Shown here piece by piece: positions 30,464 through 43,029 of a stretch of 64,000 bases of DNA. The translations under genes and the position numbers were made by a program. This DNA comes from Carallia brachiata (Eukaryota > Streptophyta > Magnoliopsida > Malpighiales > Rhizophoraceae), in the NCBI GenBank assembly GCA_021464245.1, contig JADCRB010000013.1:6415449-6479448 (forward strand), in the 5' to 3' direction. Every line of letters starts with the position of its first letter. Within the stretch, counting starts at the first letter, position 1. Under the pieces are notes generated by a model. It was not told the origin of the DNA and made no database searches. It saw only the letters and a list, made by a program, of their open reading frames with translations.

Positions 30464-32105
30464 AGATTATCCTCTGATGAAAACATTGGATGAGATATGG
30501 GCTATCATTTAACCTATTTTTAATTCTATTTGTGAATTTGACAAAGAGATTGCGAATTATTTTTTGTTTTTCTGGGTTGAGATTTGTTGTTACTGTTTTC
30601 CACTGGAAGCTCATCAATGTTTCCGTTCTTCTCTATTAACAATTATGCCTCATTATTCGTGTACCACGATGCTAGCTTCCACAGAAGCCTGATACTGCCC
30701 TTCTCTGTCATGTCTCTTGACTGCCGAAGATTGTTTAAATTGGGGCTGAAAGTCATGATGTTTGTTACTCATTTACTTGACATTAACTCTTTAAACGCTA
30801 AAGGCTATTTCCCTTCTCCAATTAGCTGAGATTTGTTAAAAAGTTATATGTTCATTTGTCATCAAACTAGGGTACCTTGTATCTAGCTTTCAGCTTTGGT
30901 GGCAGCAGTTGGATTAGGGTGTGTAGCAAGGGAATGGGTAGAAAATAGAAAATCGTTTTTTTTTTTTCCTTCTAGTCCATTTAGAAATTTTTTAAGCTGT
31001 TAACTATACAATACAGATAGTTCTTTTTATTTTAATGAATCTCACAGTCTTGTTCACAAAATTAAAATTCAAAATTTTTAAAATAAAAATTTTAAATTTT
31101 AACTATCAAGATTCCCTAAAAGAAAAAGAAAATGGTGAGGGTCTAAAATGTGGGTTTCCTTTTTTCTCTATCATCTTTTCTGTCTTTGTTCCTTTCAATT
31201 TGCACTCGATATGCCAAACACATTGGCTGTGCCATTCAGGGTCGCTTGTGGACCCAAGAGAAGAAAGGGTGTTAAAACCTTCAACCGTAATTATAATGTG
31301 GGGTTTAAAGTAAGTGGATTTCTGGTGCAGAATGAATGTCACTCTATTGCTGAGACTGAGACTTCTGTTCGCTCAACAAGGTAGCAAAAATGAAGCTGTT
31401 AGTGCCTTAGTGGGAATAAAAAGAGATTGATTATGTATCATAAAAATGGGATAGAGAAGAGATAAAGATGGCAAGTGGACTGGGCTTACTTCGGCATTGT
31501 AGGAGAGATTTCAATAAGAAGATAATTGGCCTGCCGAATACCAAAACAACAGATTAAACTTAGCTTCACATGGACTTTATTTCGGGTACATGGACAGATC
31601 TCAATAGGAAGAAGATTCAATAAGTCCAAGATACCTGGTTGAAATTTTTCGGTTGTGTATTTGAGTTAGAATGACTCTATTCTTTATTCTGACTATTTTT
31701 GTAACCCAAAAAATAAAAAAAAGGAAACACACAACATAGTCTACCAAAAAAGACAAAAAAAAAAAAAGGGATTTCCAGATCAAACTCAATGTCATCTTTA
31801 AAGTTATCATGGTCAATTGGTCACTAATTGATGCTACATAAAAAATTGAAAGTCCAAAAAAAAAAAAAAAAAAAACAAAAAACAATATTTGGTCAATGTG
31901 GGCAGAACAAATTCCTACCATAAAATTGGGGATTACAAAATTCACTTCACCTCACACCCTTAGTCCCTAACTCCCTATTACACCCAGTCCTCACATTTAC
32001 TCCCTTGGTCTAATAATCTCACAAAAATTTTCAAGCCCAGTGATCCACTGATCCTAGTACACCCAAAAAGACAATAACGGATAGCAAGCCATAACGATCT
32101 TCACA
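30464..32105. other. Intergenic DNA, nothing recognised
   Basis: The first part is probably the CK2 beta 3' flank. A small imperfect palindrome of A/T blocks lies at about 31055-31105. Long A runs occur at 31748-31767 and 31855-31876. No open frame has a recognisable domain. Confidence 0.4.
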
Positions 32106-32106
32106 A

Positions 32107-33273
32107 TCAAGATTTCAAAATTGACGCCAATTCCTCTTCAACGTGCGCAATGGATTCTCGGTTTCTTGGGATCAACGGGAGGCTTAGGAGCATCCACCAA
32201 CTCAACCATCCGGATTCGCTTTCTTGATTCTTGAATCTTCTTATATCCTTCTCGCAGCTTTCTCTCGCTGTCCTCAAGCCTCTTCTGAAACAACTCCTCC
32301 TCATCAGCCAACTTGGGGTGCTTAAAATTCTCTTCTCGAACGATTTTGTCCGCTGATTCTTGACCCCTTCTTGCTTGGTCAATTCCTCGGCATACGGTGG
32401 TGGTGCCTTTTCGGACAGCCACTGGTCGGACGTTGTTCTTGGACTTATCAACTTTAATACTGTGTTTGGGAGGGGGGAAAGTGGGGGGAGGGAGAGGAAA
32501 GTGAGAGAATTAAGGTAAATTGTTGTGTTTGGAAAATGTTTGAAAAGTGGGGGAGAAGAAAATTTTTAATTCCTCTAATCCTCCCTACCCCACCAAAACC
32601 AATCCTCCCAAAAATGGGAGGAAAGTTGTTAGTTCTCATACTAAATTTATTAAATGACTCAATTACCCTTACATAATTTAAAAATTATAATTTTACCTAA
32701 ACAAAATATCTTAATAGAATTTATTATGAAAGATAAAATTGTTATTTCAACATATTTTATATTCTTCTCCCTCACTTTCCACCATTTCCCAAACAAAAGA
32801 ATTTATAATTTTCCTCCCTCTCATCACCTCTTTCCAAACACAAGAGAGAATAGAAAATATTATCTTCCTCTAATGATCCTCTCCTCCACTTTCCTCTCCC
32901 TCACTTTCCTCTCCCTCAAGAATTTTATCCAAACACAGTGTAAGCTTCTTGACGTTTACGGGGCAACTTGAGCCTTATAATCATTCGTCCCCTTTTTTCG
33001 ACATTGTTTGTCGGAATCTCGTTCTTGTCTTCTTTTGCACCAACGCTACTGGCCGTAATAATTGCTTCCATCAGAACCCAGGAGAAGGGCCGAATCGTAT
33101 TCATACAACTTCTTTGCCATCTGATTCCTGCGAGCTGCGAAATCTTTCGGCCATCTCGTGGCGGCGATGGTGATTGCACAGTCGATGACTTGGAAGAGAT
33201 CGTCTCGGCTCTTCTGGAACAACAGGTCGTCCGTCGCCGCCGCTGCTACTTGCATTCTCGTTACAGTATCCAT
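32107..33273 (-). pseudogene. Unrecognised broken plant gene, split by a MITE
   Basis: Three coding-like stretches in minus orientation appear to belong together. (1) From an ATG at 33273 to about 33100: DTVTRMQVAAAATDDLLFQK, then a region with TRWPKDFAARRNQMAKKLYE. (2) About 33098-32944 in another frame: SSVGAKEDKNEIPTNNVEKR, then a basic RLKLPRKRQ. (3) About 32454-32140, on the far side of the MITE, beginning KVDKSKNNVRP, then a charged, probably coiled-coil stretch with EELFQKRLEDSERKLREGYK and APKPPVDPKK. The parts are internally free of stops over useful lengths and GC-richer than their surroundings. TTATTCTACAG just before the first ATG looks like a splice acceptor, so it is not a processed copy. 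I do not recognise the family. The frame change and the 483-bp insertion argue that it is dead, unless the MITE lies in an intron. Confidence 0.5.
32455..32943. mobile_element. Tourist-like (PIF/Harbinger) MITE with TAA target duplication
   Basis: The element occupies 32458-32940. Its ends are TACTGTGTTTGG on the left and CCAAACACAGTG on the right, an 11/12 inverted repeat, flanked directly by TAA at 32455-32457 and 32941-32943. A 3-bp TAA/TTA target duplication is the hallmark of PIF/Harbinger-derived Tourist MITEs. The interior is rich in G/A on the left and C/T on the right and repeats TGTTTGG-like motifs (near 32525 and 32835), so it can fold back. No transposase is encoded. Confidence 0.85.
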
Positions 33274-33549
33274 AAAACGCTTCGTTTTGAAGTCTGTAGA
33301 ATAAGAAATCAGTAATCGGAGATATGGAATGGAGATATTCAGGCAAACCTTGGAAATCTCAAGACAAAAATCAGCCTAAAGGGTCAATGTGAAAAATAGA
33401 TTTTCCAGGTGGTCCGGTTACAACCTTCTTATATACATAGTGCTGCTGCATTGTACAGAAAAAGAAATTCCTGTTCCACTAGGATGCCAAATGTCGAATT
33501 TCTTGCGAATTAGTATTTGAAAAAAAGGAAACGTCCCATGTTGAAATCA

Positions 33550-34078
33550 ATATTTTAAGAACCGAATCGTTCACTAAATCAAAAAAGTTAGTAGTTAAAA
33601 ATTCAATTAGTTTGACTGGTTAAACGGTAAAAATTGATATTTAATATTAAATATATAAAAATTAAATTTTTATATAACTTATATAATTATATAAAATATT
33701 ATATTATATAAGAATAATAATAAATATTTAAAATAAAATATATTTTAAAAATTGTATTAATATTTACATACATTAAGAATATTATAATTAATATATTTAA
33801 GAAAATATAATTTATAAAATTTAATTAGAAAAATAATATTTATAAATAGTGGTTAAATATTAATTTTTTAGTTTTAAAAATTAAATTAAAAATTTTAATC
33901 AATTGAGGATTAAATTGAGATAAAATTTTGAGTCAAATTATAATTTAAAATTTTTTAGTTTAAATTAAACCGGTTCAACCGGTCCAATTTTTTGTCGATA
34001 GTAAATTAGACTTAGGACTAGTAACCGATTTAACCGGTTGAACTGACCGATTTGATCTGATTCTAATTACCATGATTA
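33550..34078 (-). mobile_element. ACCGG-family non-autonomous element, copy 3
   Basis: It begins TAAGAACCGAATCG and ends with AACCGGTTCAACCGGTCC and CCGATTTAACCGGTTG motifs. The interior (ATATTAAATATATAAA, TTATATAACTTATATAATTA, TATTTATAAATAGTGGTTAA) is the reverse complement of the copy at 49.6-50.2 kb along nearly its whole length. It is non-coding. Confidence 0.75.
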
Positions 34079-34445
34079 AAATACTCTTTATTCTCAAAAT
34101 TAAAACTCGAAACTTTAAAAAATTTTCCTAATCATGATTTAATGAATTGCCTAATTGGGAAGGGATGTTACTCCTAGTTTACATTTAACTACTATTAGGC
34201 CGTAAAAGTAACGGATTTTTATTGTGTTGTGATTGCAATTAATGACCCTGTCGGTGCATGGCATTTCCTATTTACTAGATTCAGAAATTCTCCTATTTAA
34301 TATTGTTCTCTTAATGGAAGTAGTTATCCGCACATGCACAATGGAAGCGGTTAACGACGAAACAATTTAAGCAGCACAAATTTAGATTTGACCCAAGTAA
34401 ATTTTAGTCAAGAATTTGAACTTCCAAGTCTTAAAGAAAAGAGTG

Positions 34446-34640
34446 TCATTGCACTTTCAGAAACAGATATTTTTCTGAATATTTTTTTGTGTAATAAAAT
34501 TATAATTTTATATAACAAAATTATTACTTTGTGCAATAAAAAAAAATACAGATTTTTTTTATTGTACAAAATAGCAGTTTTGTTGTACAAAATCATAAAC
34601 TTGTTGCAAAAAAAATATTTGGACAGATACCCTATTCTAG
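34446..34640. repeat. Imperfect long hairpin, MITE-like
   Basis: The left arm (ACAGATATTTTTCTGAATAT, then TTATAATTTTATATAACAAA) pairs imperfectly with the right arm, whose reverse complement runs ATCTGTCCAAATATTTTTTT followed by ATGATTTTGTACAACAAAA. There is no second copy in the window to confirm a family, although 34796-34870 has a similar texture. Confidence 0.4.
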
Positions 34641-34649
34641 AACGCTAAT

Positions 34650-36105
34650 TTTTTCCTAAAGAAAATATTGTTTACTTATTACTTCGATAGTTCATTAATC
34701 CATTATCTAAAATCGGAAAAAGTAGAGTTTCCGAATGTTTTGTCTAATTTTTTTTTACTCGAATTGCAACAAAATTCTTATTTTTTTTGACTAATGTTTA
34801 ACTTTTTGTAACAAAAATGAAAAAAAAAAAATTTATTGTAAAAAATAAAACTGTTGTCGCGAAAACTCATTGTAATCCAAGTAAAAAAAATTAGGCAAAA
34901 AATTCGGAAAGTGTATCCATGCCCATCAAAAATATATTCCAAATTATCAGTTAGGAAGTGAATCATTAATTATGTTTACACAAGCTCAGCCCCTCGAACA
35001 AAATTAAAAAAAAAAAACGGTTTTTATTTTTTGAAAACACCAATAGTGATTTTGAAAGAGGATGAAGATTGAGTAATTATCAGAAATCGATCTAATCTGT
35101 CGAAATTTCTTAATTTTGGAATTATATATGTTGATGGATGTATTGTCACACCAAAATTATATGGGATTTGTTGTCTAAAAAAAAAATTTGGTCACCGGAT
35201 CAAGTCCAGATCTGAATTCAGGCCTTAGTCTATCAACTAGCCGTATATTTTATTACACGACACATTAAATAGCAAATAAGAAACAATTATAGTATAATAC
35301 ACTGAATTTTATATAACTAAATGATTACTATTTATAATAAAAGATTGATAAAAAATATATTTATTTTTATCACAAATATTAATCGTTTAATTACACGAAT
35401 CAATCGAACGATTGCATTGTAATTATTTTCTGTCTACAATTTTTTAAAAACGAAAAAGCCCAAGCACTAAGAAGAGAAAATAGCATAAGTCGACACAATT
35501 ACAGAAGAATATGCAGAGAGAGAAAGAGAGGCGCTGGTGCATGAAAATAGTGAGGCACTAACCGGTATTTGAGCGTGTCTCTGGGGATCATTTTCATTGT
35601 TCAAGGGCCTCACAAGGGTGAAGCATTCTCTAGCTGGAAATGCGGCACAAATAGAGTCTCAAGTTTATTAAATACATAAAGTAAACAAATAAAAAAAAGG
35701 TAAAATCTATTTTAACTCACCTGATGAGGCGAGAAAAATGAACTCAACAAGATTGCATTTGAGGGTCAACCGGTTGTTTAATTGAAAAACCGGTTGCCTA
35801 CCTTCTTTTTTCTTTTGTTTTTTTTTTTTTTTAAGTTCTTCATTAAGGGTAATTGTTTTTTTTTTTAATTTTTTAGCAAGTGCAAATTTTTTTTTTTTTT
35901 TGGAGCTATGTCAAAAGCATGTGTGCCGTTGCAAATATTTTTTTCCCCCAAGGTTATTAGACAAGCATTTACGATTTTATTTGGATATAAAATAAAAAAA
36001 TCAAATTATATAACGAAATATGGATTTTTAAAAAATAAAAATCTAGATGTAAAAAAAAATCTAAAATTAATTATTTTAGTGTATATTAAAAAACAAAATT
36101 AATTT
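34650..36105. other. AT-rich intergenic DNA, nothing recognised
   Basis: Homopolymer-rich sequence with long T runs at about 35815-35833 and 35887-35902. No domain-bearing frame, RNA or complete mobile element could be supported. Confidence 0.45.
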
Positions 36106-36109
36106 TCTT

Positions 36110-37020
36110 TTTAAAACTCAAATTTTAGTTGTAAATATTAGCTACTTAAAATTTTAAAATTATATATAAATATTTAAAATTTGAGTAAAAGTAGATTTAA
36201 ATTTTTAGCATTTTTTACTCAAATTTTAGTTTCCAATATCAATTATTCAAGTTTTTAAAATTATGTACAAATACTCAAAATTTAATTTGAAATAGATGCA
36301 AATTTTTTGTATTTTTATTCAAATTTTTAATTTTCAGTACCAACTATTCAAATTTTTTAAATTATATATAAATACTCAAAATTTGAGTAGAAATAGACTC
36401 AAATTTTTAGTACTTCTACTCAAATTTTTGTTTCTTAGTAAATCTATTCAAAATTTTAAAATTATGTACAAATACTCAAAATTTGAGTAGAAGTAGATTC
36501 AAATTTTTAGTATGTCTAATTAAAATTTTAAAATTATGTATAAATACTCAAAATTTAAGTAGAAATATACTCAAATTTTTAATACTTCTATTTAAATTTT
36601 TAGTTTGCAGCATTAACTACTTGAATTTTAAATTTATGTATAAATTCTCAAAATTTTAGTAGAAGTAGACTCAAATTTTCAATACTTTAACTCAAATTTT
36701 TAGTTTTTTAACACTTATATACTCAAATTTCTAAAATTATATACAAATACTCAAAATTTGCGTAAAAGTACTCTCAAATTTTTTGTTTTGAATACCTAAT
36801 TACTCATATTTTTGAAATTATGTGCAAATATTCAAAATTTAAGTAGAAGTAGTGATTTTTTATTTTAACTATCTAATTACTCAAATTTTTTAAAATTATA
36901 TAAATAAATACTCGGTCCAAATTTGAGTGTAAACTCAAAATTTATTTTAAATACCTATCTTCGTAATTTTGAAAACTATGCTTAAATACTCGAAATTGGA
37001 GTCAGGTATATTCAAACATG
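36110..37020. repeat. Degenerate AT-rich tandem array, about ten units of ~75-110 bp
   Basis: The core AATACTCAAAATTTGAGTAG, followed by AAGTAGACTCAAATTTTTAG, recurs near 36175, 36270, 36371, 36470, 36544, 36637, 36748, 36829, 36906 and 36985. Between cores lies TTTTTAGTTTTCAGTACCAA or a variant, then ATTCAAATTTTTAAAATTAT. The spacing varies from 74 to 111. Each unit has the near-palindrome CTCAAAATTTGAG. Units have diverged considerably. No coding frame is maintained. Confidence 0.8.
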
Positions 37021-37563
37021 TCAATGAAATTTTCATAAGCCAAAAAATTAAACAAAAAAAATTCCTTGATTAATCAATGAAGATGAATCTTACTAGTCCC
37101 CATAATGCTAAGCTAGCTTGCTTTAGAATTTTTTGCTTACTAGTTGAGGCAAGAAAATGTTAACTTAAAAGTCTTTTTTTTTATTCTAATGCTAAATAAT
37201 ATTATAGGTAACTATTGACGCACATTTTCCATTGCTAATCACTATACCTTGTATGTGAAAAACTCAATTAAATGATTGAGAGACAACCATGTGCTTTAAG
37301 TGTTAAGTTAGTTTTAAATTTTAAATATTGATTCATAAACCCTTGTGCAGGTCTAATCTTTGTATCAATAAAGAAAGAGTACTGTTGTCATTATATTATG
37401 ATTATGCGAAAAAGTAATTTTATGTAATGATCATCAGATACATTTTAATAGCTTGGTATAATTCTATGAAAAACTATTTTTTTTTTAACCCAAGATGACA
37501 AATGGTTTTGAATTTTACTAAAATCATTTGGATTTTGGAGGCATGCGTAAGGAATAAAAATCA

Positions 37564-37564
<1 letters not shown>

Positions 37565-37613
<49 letters not shown>

Positions 37614-37636
37614 TTTTTTTTTTTTTTTTTTTTTTC
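37565..37636. repeat. (AT)n microsatellite followed by a ~27-base T run
   Basis: About 38 bases of alternating TA are followed after a short spacer by a long T run. It is prone to slippage, so exact length is unreliable. Confidence 0.9.
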
Positions 37637-40600
37637 ATAGTATAAAGTCATTTTTGAATCACCAAGCGCGTCTATAGTCTAAAATTTAATTCATTTGTAT
37701 ATGTTCTCCCAATATAGATTTTATTTATTTAATTATGATAAATTATTATCGCAAAAAAATTGAAAAAGAACACTAAAAAAATCAAAATGGCAATTACATC
37801 GGCATTGTTGTACGTTGCTGCAACTCAGAATGTTATTCTGGCGAACTACGGCGGCCAAAACATTAGAATTGAATTCCTGATTGCTTATTCAAGAAATTTA
37901 CTTTAACACTTGTTTTTTTTCAAGTTTTGAATTGCCGGGCAAAACTAAATAATCAATTATCACGTAATATTCTATTACGTCTCTACTTGAAGTAATTATA
38001 AGATAATAACAAATATATACAGTGCAGAGAATGTCATCAAAATCCGTTGTAGCTCCAACCATTAGCTCCACAGATGTGTTTCAAAACTCTCAATCTCTCA
38101 TCGTCAATGAGTCAGAAATAGGTTGTGTCCCATCTAATGTCCATGGCTTCCACTAGCTGATTTGCGTCTCAAAATTTTTTTTCTATTCTTAAAAAGAAAA
38201 GAAACAAAGAAAAGCTAATCAGCTAACTAATCAACAAAGAAGAAAAAAAAAAAATTGTCAAAAATGGGAAAATTTTCCATGAAACTCCACTAACTGTTTC
38301 TGTAGGCAACATCCCCAACTATCAGCATTGCACGATATTCGAGTACTGAAACCAAAAAAAAAAAAGCAACAACAACTGATTATAACCCAAAAAATAGTCT
38401 TGATAATCTGCTTTCCACATTTTCTGATCCCACAACCAAGCCACGCTTATATTTAACAACTAATTGAAACATTTTGATAGGAATTCTATTAGAAAAGGCT
38501 TACCATACTGAACTCAACAATCTTCTTTATGTTGTCCCATATGATGTTTGTGTTCTAACCCCTAATGTTCAGCGAGTGTACCAAAACACATATATATGCT
38601 GATCATAGACGAGTAGAACTGAAATAAGCACTAATGAAGCGCGGATGCTAAAGCAAAAAAGAACATATGCTAACATCATGCTTTCGTTAAAGGTGAAAAC
38701 TTCAAGCATTGTACAATAAAATGTTTATTAGCATCTGAAAAATCAAAAAGAAACACCACTAGAAAGCAAGAGATAGACGAATTTATTGGAAATTTGATAA
38801 ATTAAATATTAGCTCACATACCCACAACTTGAACTTTGCATTTGTGACAACTATTGCCAACAAAAGAACAGGGATACAGTGAGCATTGCAAGGCTAGCCA
38901 TACACATAAGACCTAAAACAGGTTATCTAAATTATATCTACTACTAAACCTAATCAAAAAAAGGTGTAACATTAGGTATTTTTACTCTCAAATTTCAAGA
39001 TCAGTACAGGCCATGGTCAAATCATACATTGTAATCTAACAGGCTCAAATTAAGTAATTAAGTAAACAATCCGCCTCTCTCTCAACCCCACAGTCTAGTT
39101 GAAGAGTAAAAAGTTAAGGATTTGTGATTCTAAAAGACTATTCCTACCTTAGGGCTATATCCATATCAATACAGAAACTTCTCCTTTTTTGCCTTAGTCT
39201 CTAGACAGTAATTAAATTGCTATAGATAGAGAATAACAAAGTTTGCTCAAGAATAAAAAATTCCAAGGCTCTTCATCCACAAAAATACATGCCAGAATCA
39301 TAACTACAAGTAAATTTTACTATACCTGCACGACATCATTCTTTGTCATAATTCTCAACAAACAATATGACTGACATTTGAGGGCAGAGGAATCAATCTA
39401 AGAGTATGACAAGTTTCGGGCGTCACTAGCTTCAGGCCCAAAAATAACAATGGAGAAAAAAAGAAAAAGAAAAGGAAAAAATCAAAAAAAAGAGAAGAGG
39501 AGAAAATTTCGTACTTGGAAAAGAGGAACGCACGATCACATAAAAGAATTTGAATTCTATAGAACGCCCACCATAGAATCTAAATTACAGGCATTATTAT
39601 CCTAAATTCGTGCTAGGATTGTGCTTGTTTAGAGAATGGTAATTTAGAGGGGCTAGGGTTTGAGAAGGGATCGAATAGAAGAGGAGAATGAGATTTTTTT
39701 TTCTTTTTTTTTTTTTTTTGCCCAAAGGAGAATGCGATTTTGAGGAGCTGTGGTTTTTTTTTAATTTTATTTAACCTCTGCAACATGTATCCCTCTTCTT
39801 TAAAAATGAGTACACTATTCTCACCTTATAGGTGAATATAATTAGCATGCACGAAAGAAATGCCTCTTTTCTAAAACCATCCGCGAAATCAATCCGCAAC
39901 CAACATATTATTTTGGGCGACTTAGAGAGGTTTATGGTTTGGTTGTAGATTGAAATTTATGAAACCTGTCATTGACGATTTAAATATAAAATACTCGTTG
40001 AAACTGTTTTATCTAATATGCGAACATTCTTGTATGTTGATGTATTGCTTGCTCTACCGCTTTGAGATAATTCGCCATGAACGAAATGCCAGGACACAAA
40101 ATGGTTCTCCTGCTTAAGCAAAGGAATGCAATTCATTGTAAAGATAAAATAACACTCAAGTGGTGCCATGCAAACTTTCTGCATGTCTAGGATAATCAAT
40201 CTTAACTTCAAAAAATCATAATAAATTGAAAAAATAACAAAATGTTGATTCTCTGAGGATGTTTTTTTTTTGTTTCAAAAATTAGCAAATTCAAATTATT
40301 TTCATTGAAATATCTTAAGGAAGTTTTGAAAATTCTATTTTAGCTTTGAATTTTTATATTAAATTGGACATTGTTGTTTGCGGTTAATCATTATGGCTTT
40401 CCAGATACTTAAAGATATTGTTTGGAAGTCAGTCAAATATTTTATCTTGTGTTGTAAGTATTGGGAAAAAAAAAAAAAAGACCCCTAGATCTTACTTACA
40501 ATTAACTCTCATTTCTCAATAATTAATTTATTTCTCAATTCAACTAAATCAGAAAAAGAAAAAAAAAAGTGCTCTTGCAGTTGTCAAGCATAATAAAAAG

Positions 40601-42150
40601 CAAAAGAACATGAAGAAAAATGGAATGAACTATCAAAAAAATCTGCAGGAAATTTGTATGGACAAAGGAAGCATATTATATTGTTTGGTTTGCTTGATGC
40701 TCAATGACGCAGCAACTTCAGTTTTTTTTTTTTTTAATGGTATAAAGAAAAATTGTGGAACAAGCTTTCAATAACAGCTGTGCCTCGAAATTGTATTTTG
40801 ACCTAGAATTTAGAATTGGATGTAGAACATGTGGTGGTGTAGTTTACAAGATTAACGAAACAATTGTTTTGGTGTTACTGTATCAAGTTTTTACTTTCAT
40901 TTAACCACCTGATATAATTTAGTGGTCGCCACGGCACTAATTATAAACTTGGTAGTATTATTAATTGTCAATTTTATTGTCACCAGCCCTTGGTTAATTG
41001 TTACTATTGTTGCTGTCAGCCTTCGAACTTCTGACTCGAGAAAGTATGACCAAATGCACTGCAAAACTTTAAAGAAAAAGTTAAAAACTTTTTCTTTGGC
41101 CTCGTGCCCAGTCACTGGCTCGAGTGCATCTAACTTTTATTAAATTTCAAATAAATTAATGACACTTGCTTTTACAATTTACTTCTTCGAAGTTTAGTAT
41201 AAATTATTCAGTCTTATCTGATACTAAAAGCCCTATGTAATTCCTCTTTAACAGGTCGGTAAGAAATTACTCTTACTTATTTATTTTACTTGAAAAAAAA
41301 GAATTTTTGTTAAAATTTTCATATATGTAAGTATTCTCATGTTCAACCTTAGAGACAAAAATTCGGACCAAGAAATTAGAAACACATGTCTGCTGGTCTT
41401 TGCTTGATTTTTTATACATTTGTTTTCGGGGTCGGTTCCCTTTTAATAATATTCTGCAACGTAAATTGTTACATAATAGATTGACTTTTAGATGAGAATT
41501 ATGCTTGTACATCAAGAATAGACAGATTCAAAACAAAATAAATGTGGAATATTTGACCAAGATATTTCTTAATCACCAAGTAGAGAAAAAAAAAAAAGGA
41601 TAAACCTAAGAAAGAGAAAACAGTTTGAATTTAAGGTCAAAAACGTTATGTTAGGGATACGTTGGAAGAAAATTGTTTACTGTTTTTAAAGTATATTAAT
41701 TAATGTGTAAATGTACCCCAATAGAAGATTAGTGTCCAAACCCAACAAAAAAAAAATAACAAAAGGGAAAAAATTTCCCAAGAAAAAAAAATAAAAAATG
41801 TACTAACGAAGGAGAAAATTTTAATAACAACATGATGGGGAAAAAAAAAGAAAGAAAAAGGGTCAGTGGGTGGAAAGTATGTTAATTTAATTGAAAAAAC
41901 AACTAATTTGGTGGCAATTTAAAAAGTAAGGACAAGAAAATAAATCTAAATAAATGACATTTAAGAAATAAAAGAATAAATTTTGCGACATTTTCTCTAA
42001 TATTTCATTGGCTCAAGCTGAGACAACCGCCGGTCACGTTTCTCTCTTGCTGATGCTTCAAATTAAGCCATTACCCAAAAAAGGCATTAAAATCCTACGC
42101 AGACGCCGGTCTGGCGGTCTTACAACCCCACAAATCACTCTCCACGATCG
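37637..42150. other. Gene-poor region; possible non-coding transcript start near 39.66 kb
   Basis: No convincing coding exon was found. A telo-box on the minus strand (CTAGGGTTT on the plus strand at 39653-39661) lies in a leader-like stretch (39600-39700), and 38.2-39.6 kb to its left has more balanced composition than its flanks. This would fit a minus-strand non-coding or UTR-only transcript, but there is no ORF or RNA fold to support one. The open frames at 39.97-40.21 and 40.9-41.14 kb lack any domain. Confidence 0.3.
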
Positions 42151-42879
42151 AAAAAATAAATAAATAAAAGAGTGAACAAAAGCAAAAAAAAAAAAAAGTG
42201 TAAAAAGGAAACAAACAAAATAAATTGGATTTGATTACGTAAGGATAGGGTACAAAGACAAAACACATCAGTCAGGTTTATTTATTTTTTTTATTTTTAA
42301 ATTCAAAAGATATTTTGCGAAACATAAATCTTATGTGGCTTAATTTTATAGAATCTGAGAAAATTTATGAGAAAAATTATGATTGAATTAAAAAAATTAA
42401 GTGAGTTATTCTTTTTTGGAGAAAAAAAATTGAGGAAACGATGATAGAGTTCCGTAAATTTTTTAGGGAAGATTTTGTCTCTCTGGCTCGAGATAGGATT
42501 TGAGCTTTTATCTCTGATCCTATCAAAGAAGTAAGTTACGATAAATCTTGTAAAAATTATTACAGAATCGTTCAAAACTTTAAATAATAGAGTATATATT
42601 TAACTATACTGATGAACTATAATAAGATTTAAACCTATAATTTCGTAAAAATATGGTCAAATTTTTTATCATTAAATTATATAAATGATAATAATAAATG
42701 AGTTATTAAATATTATTGAGTGAATGATTTTTTCAAAATTAAGTGGATGTAGCAAATGTTTTTCTAAAATTATAAGGCATAAATGTGTTCGCGGCGTTGC
42801 TCTAAAATGCATTGCTATCTAAATTTTCTGAAATAAGTTATAAACAAAACCAAAAAGATTAAACCAAAAAAAAAAAAAA

Positions 42880-43029
42880 AAACCAAAAATCCCAGCCAAA
42901 CTCCCAAACCCAAAATTCTAACATAAACAGAAGTATTTGATCCAACAGAGGCAGAGGCAGAACAAGAAGACATTCAGAGAGAGAGAGATTAAGAAAGAAA
43001 GAAATTCAGAAGAGAGTCTCACATATGTA
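42880..43029 (+). promoter_or_regulatory. Leader of the MORN-repeat gene
   Basis: The sequence shifts here from AT-rich to a purine-rich leader with GAGAGAGAGA near 42980, directly before the chosen ATG at 43030. In-frame codons continue upstream from a TTG at 42937 without an ATG. No clear TATA box was identified. Confidence 0.4.

Noticed and set aside
36110..37020. CRISPR-like spaced repeats
   Set aside because: The repeats are degenerate and AT-only, spacing is irregular and the spacers are themselves repetitive. This is eukaryotic DNA.
40897..41143. Overlapping open frames on both strands
   Set aside because: Neither has a domain, and one is the mirror of the other's composition. No splice or promoter support.
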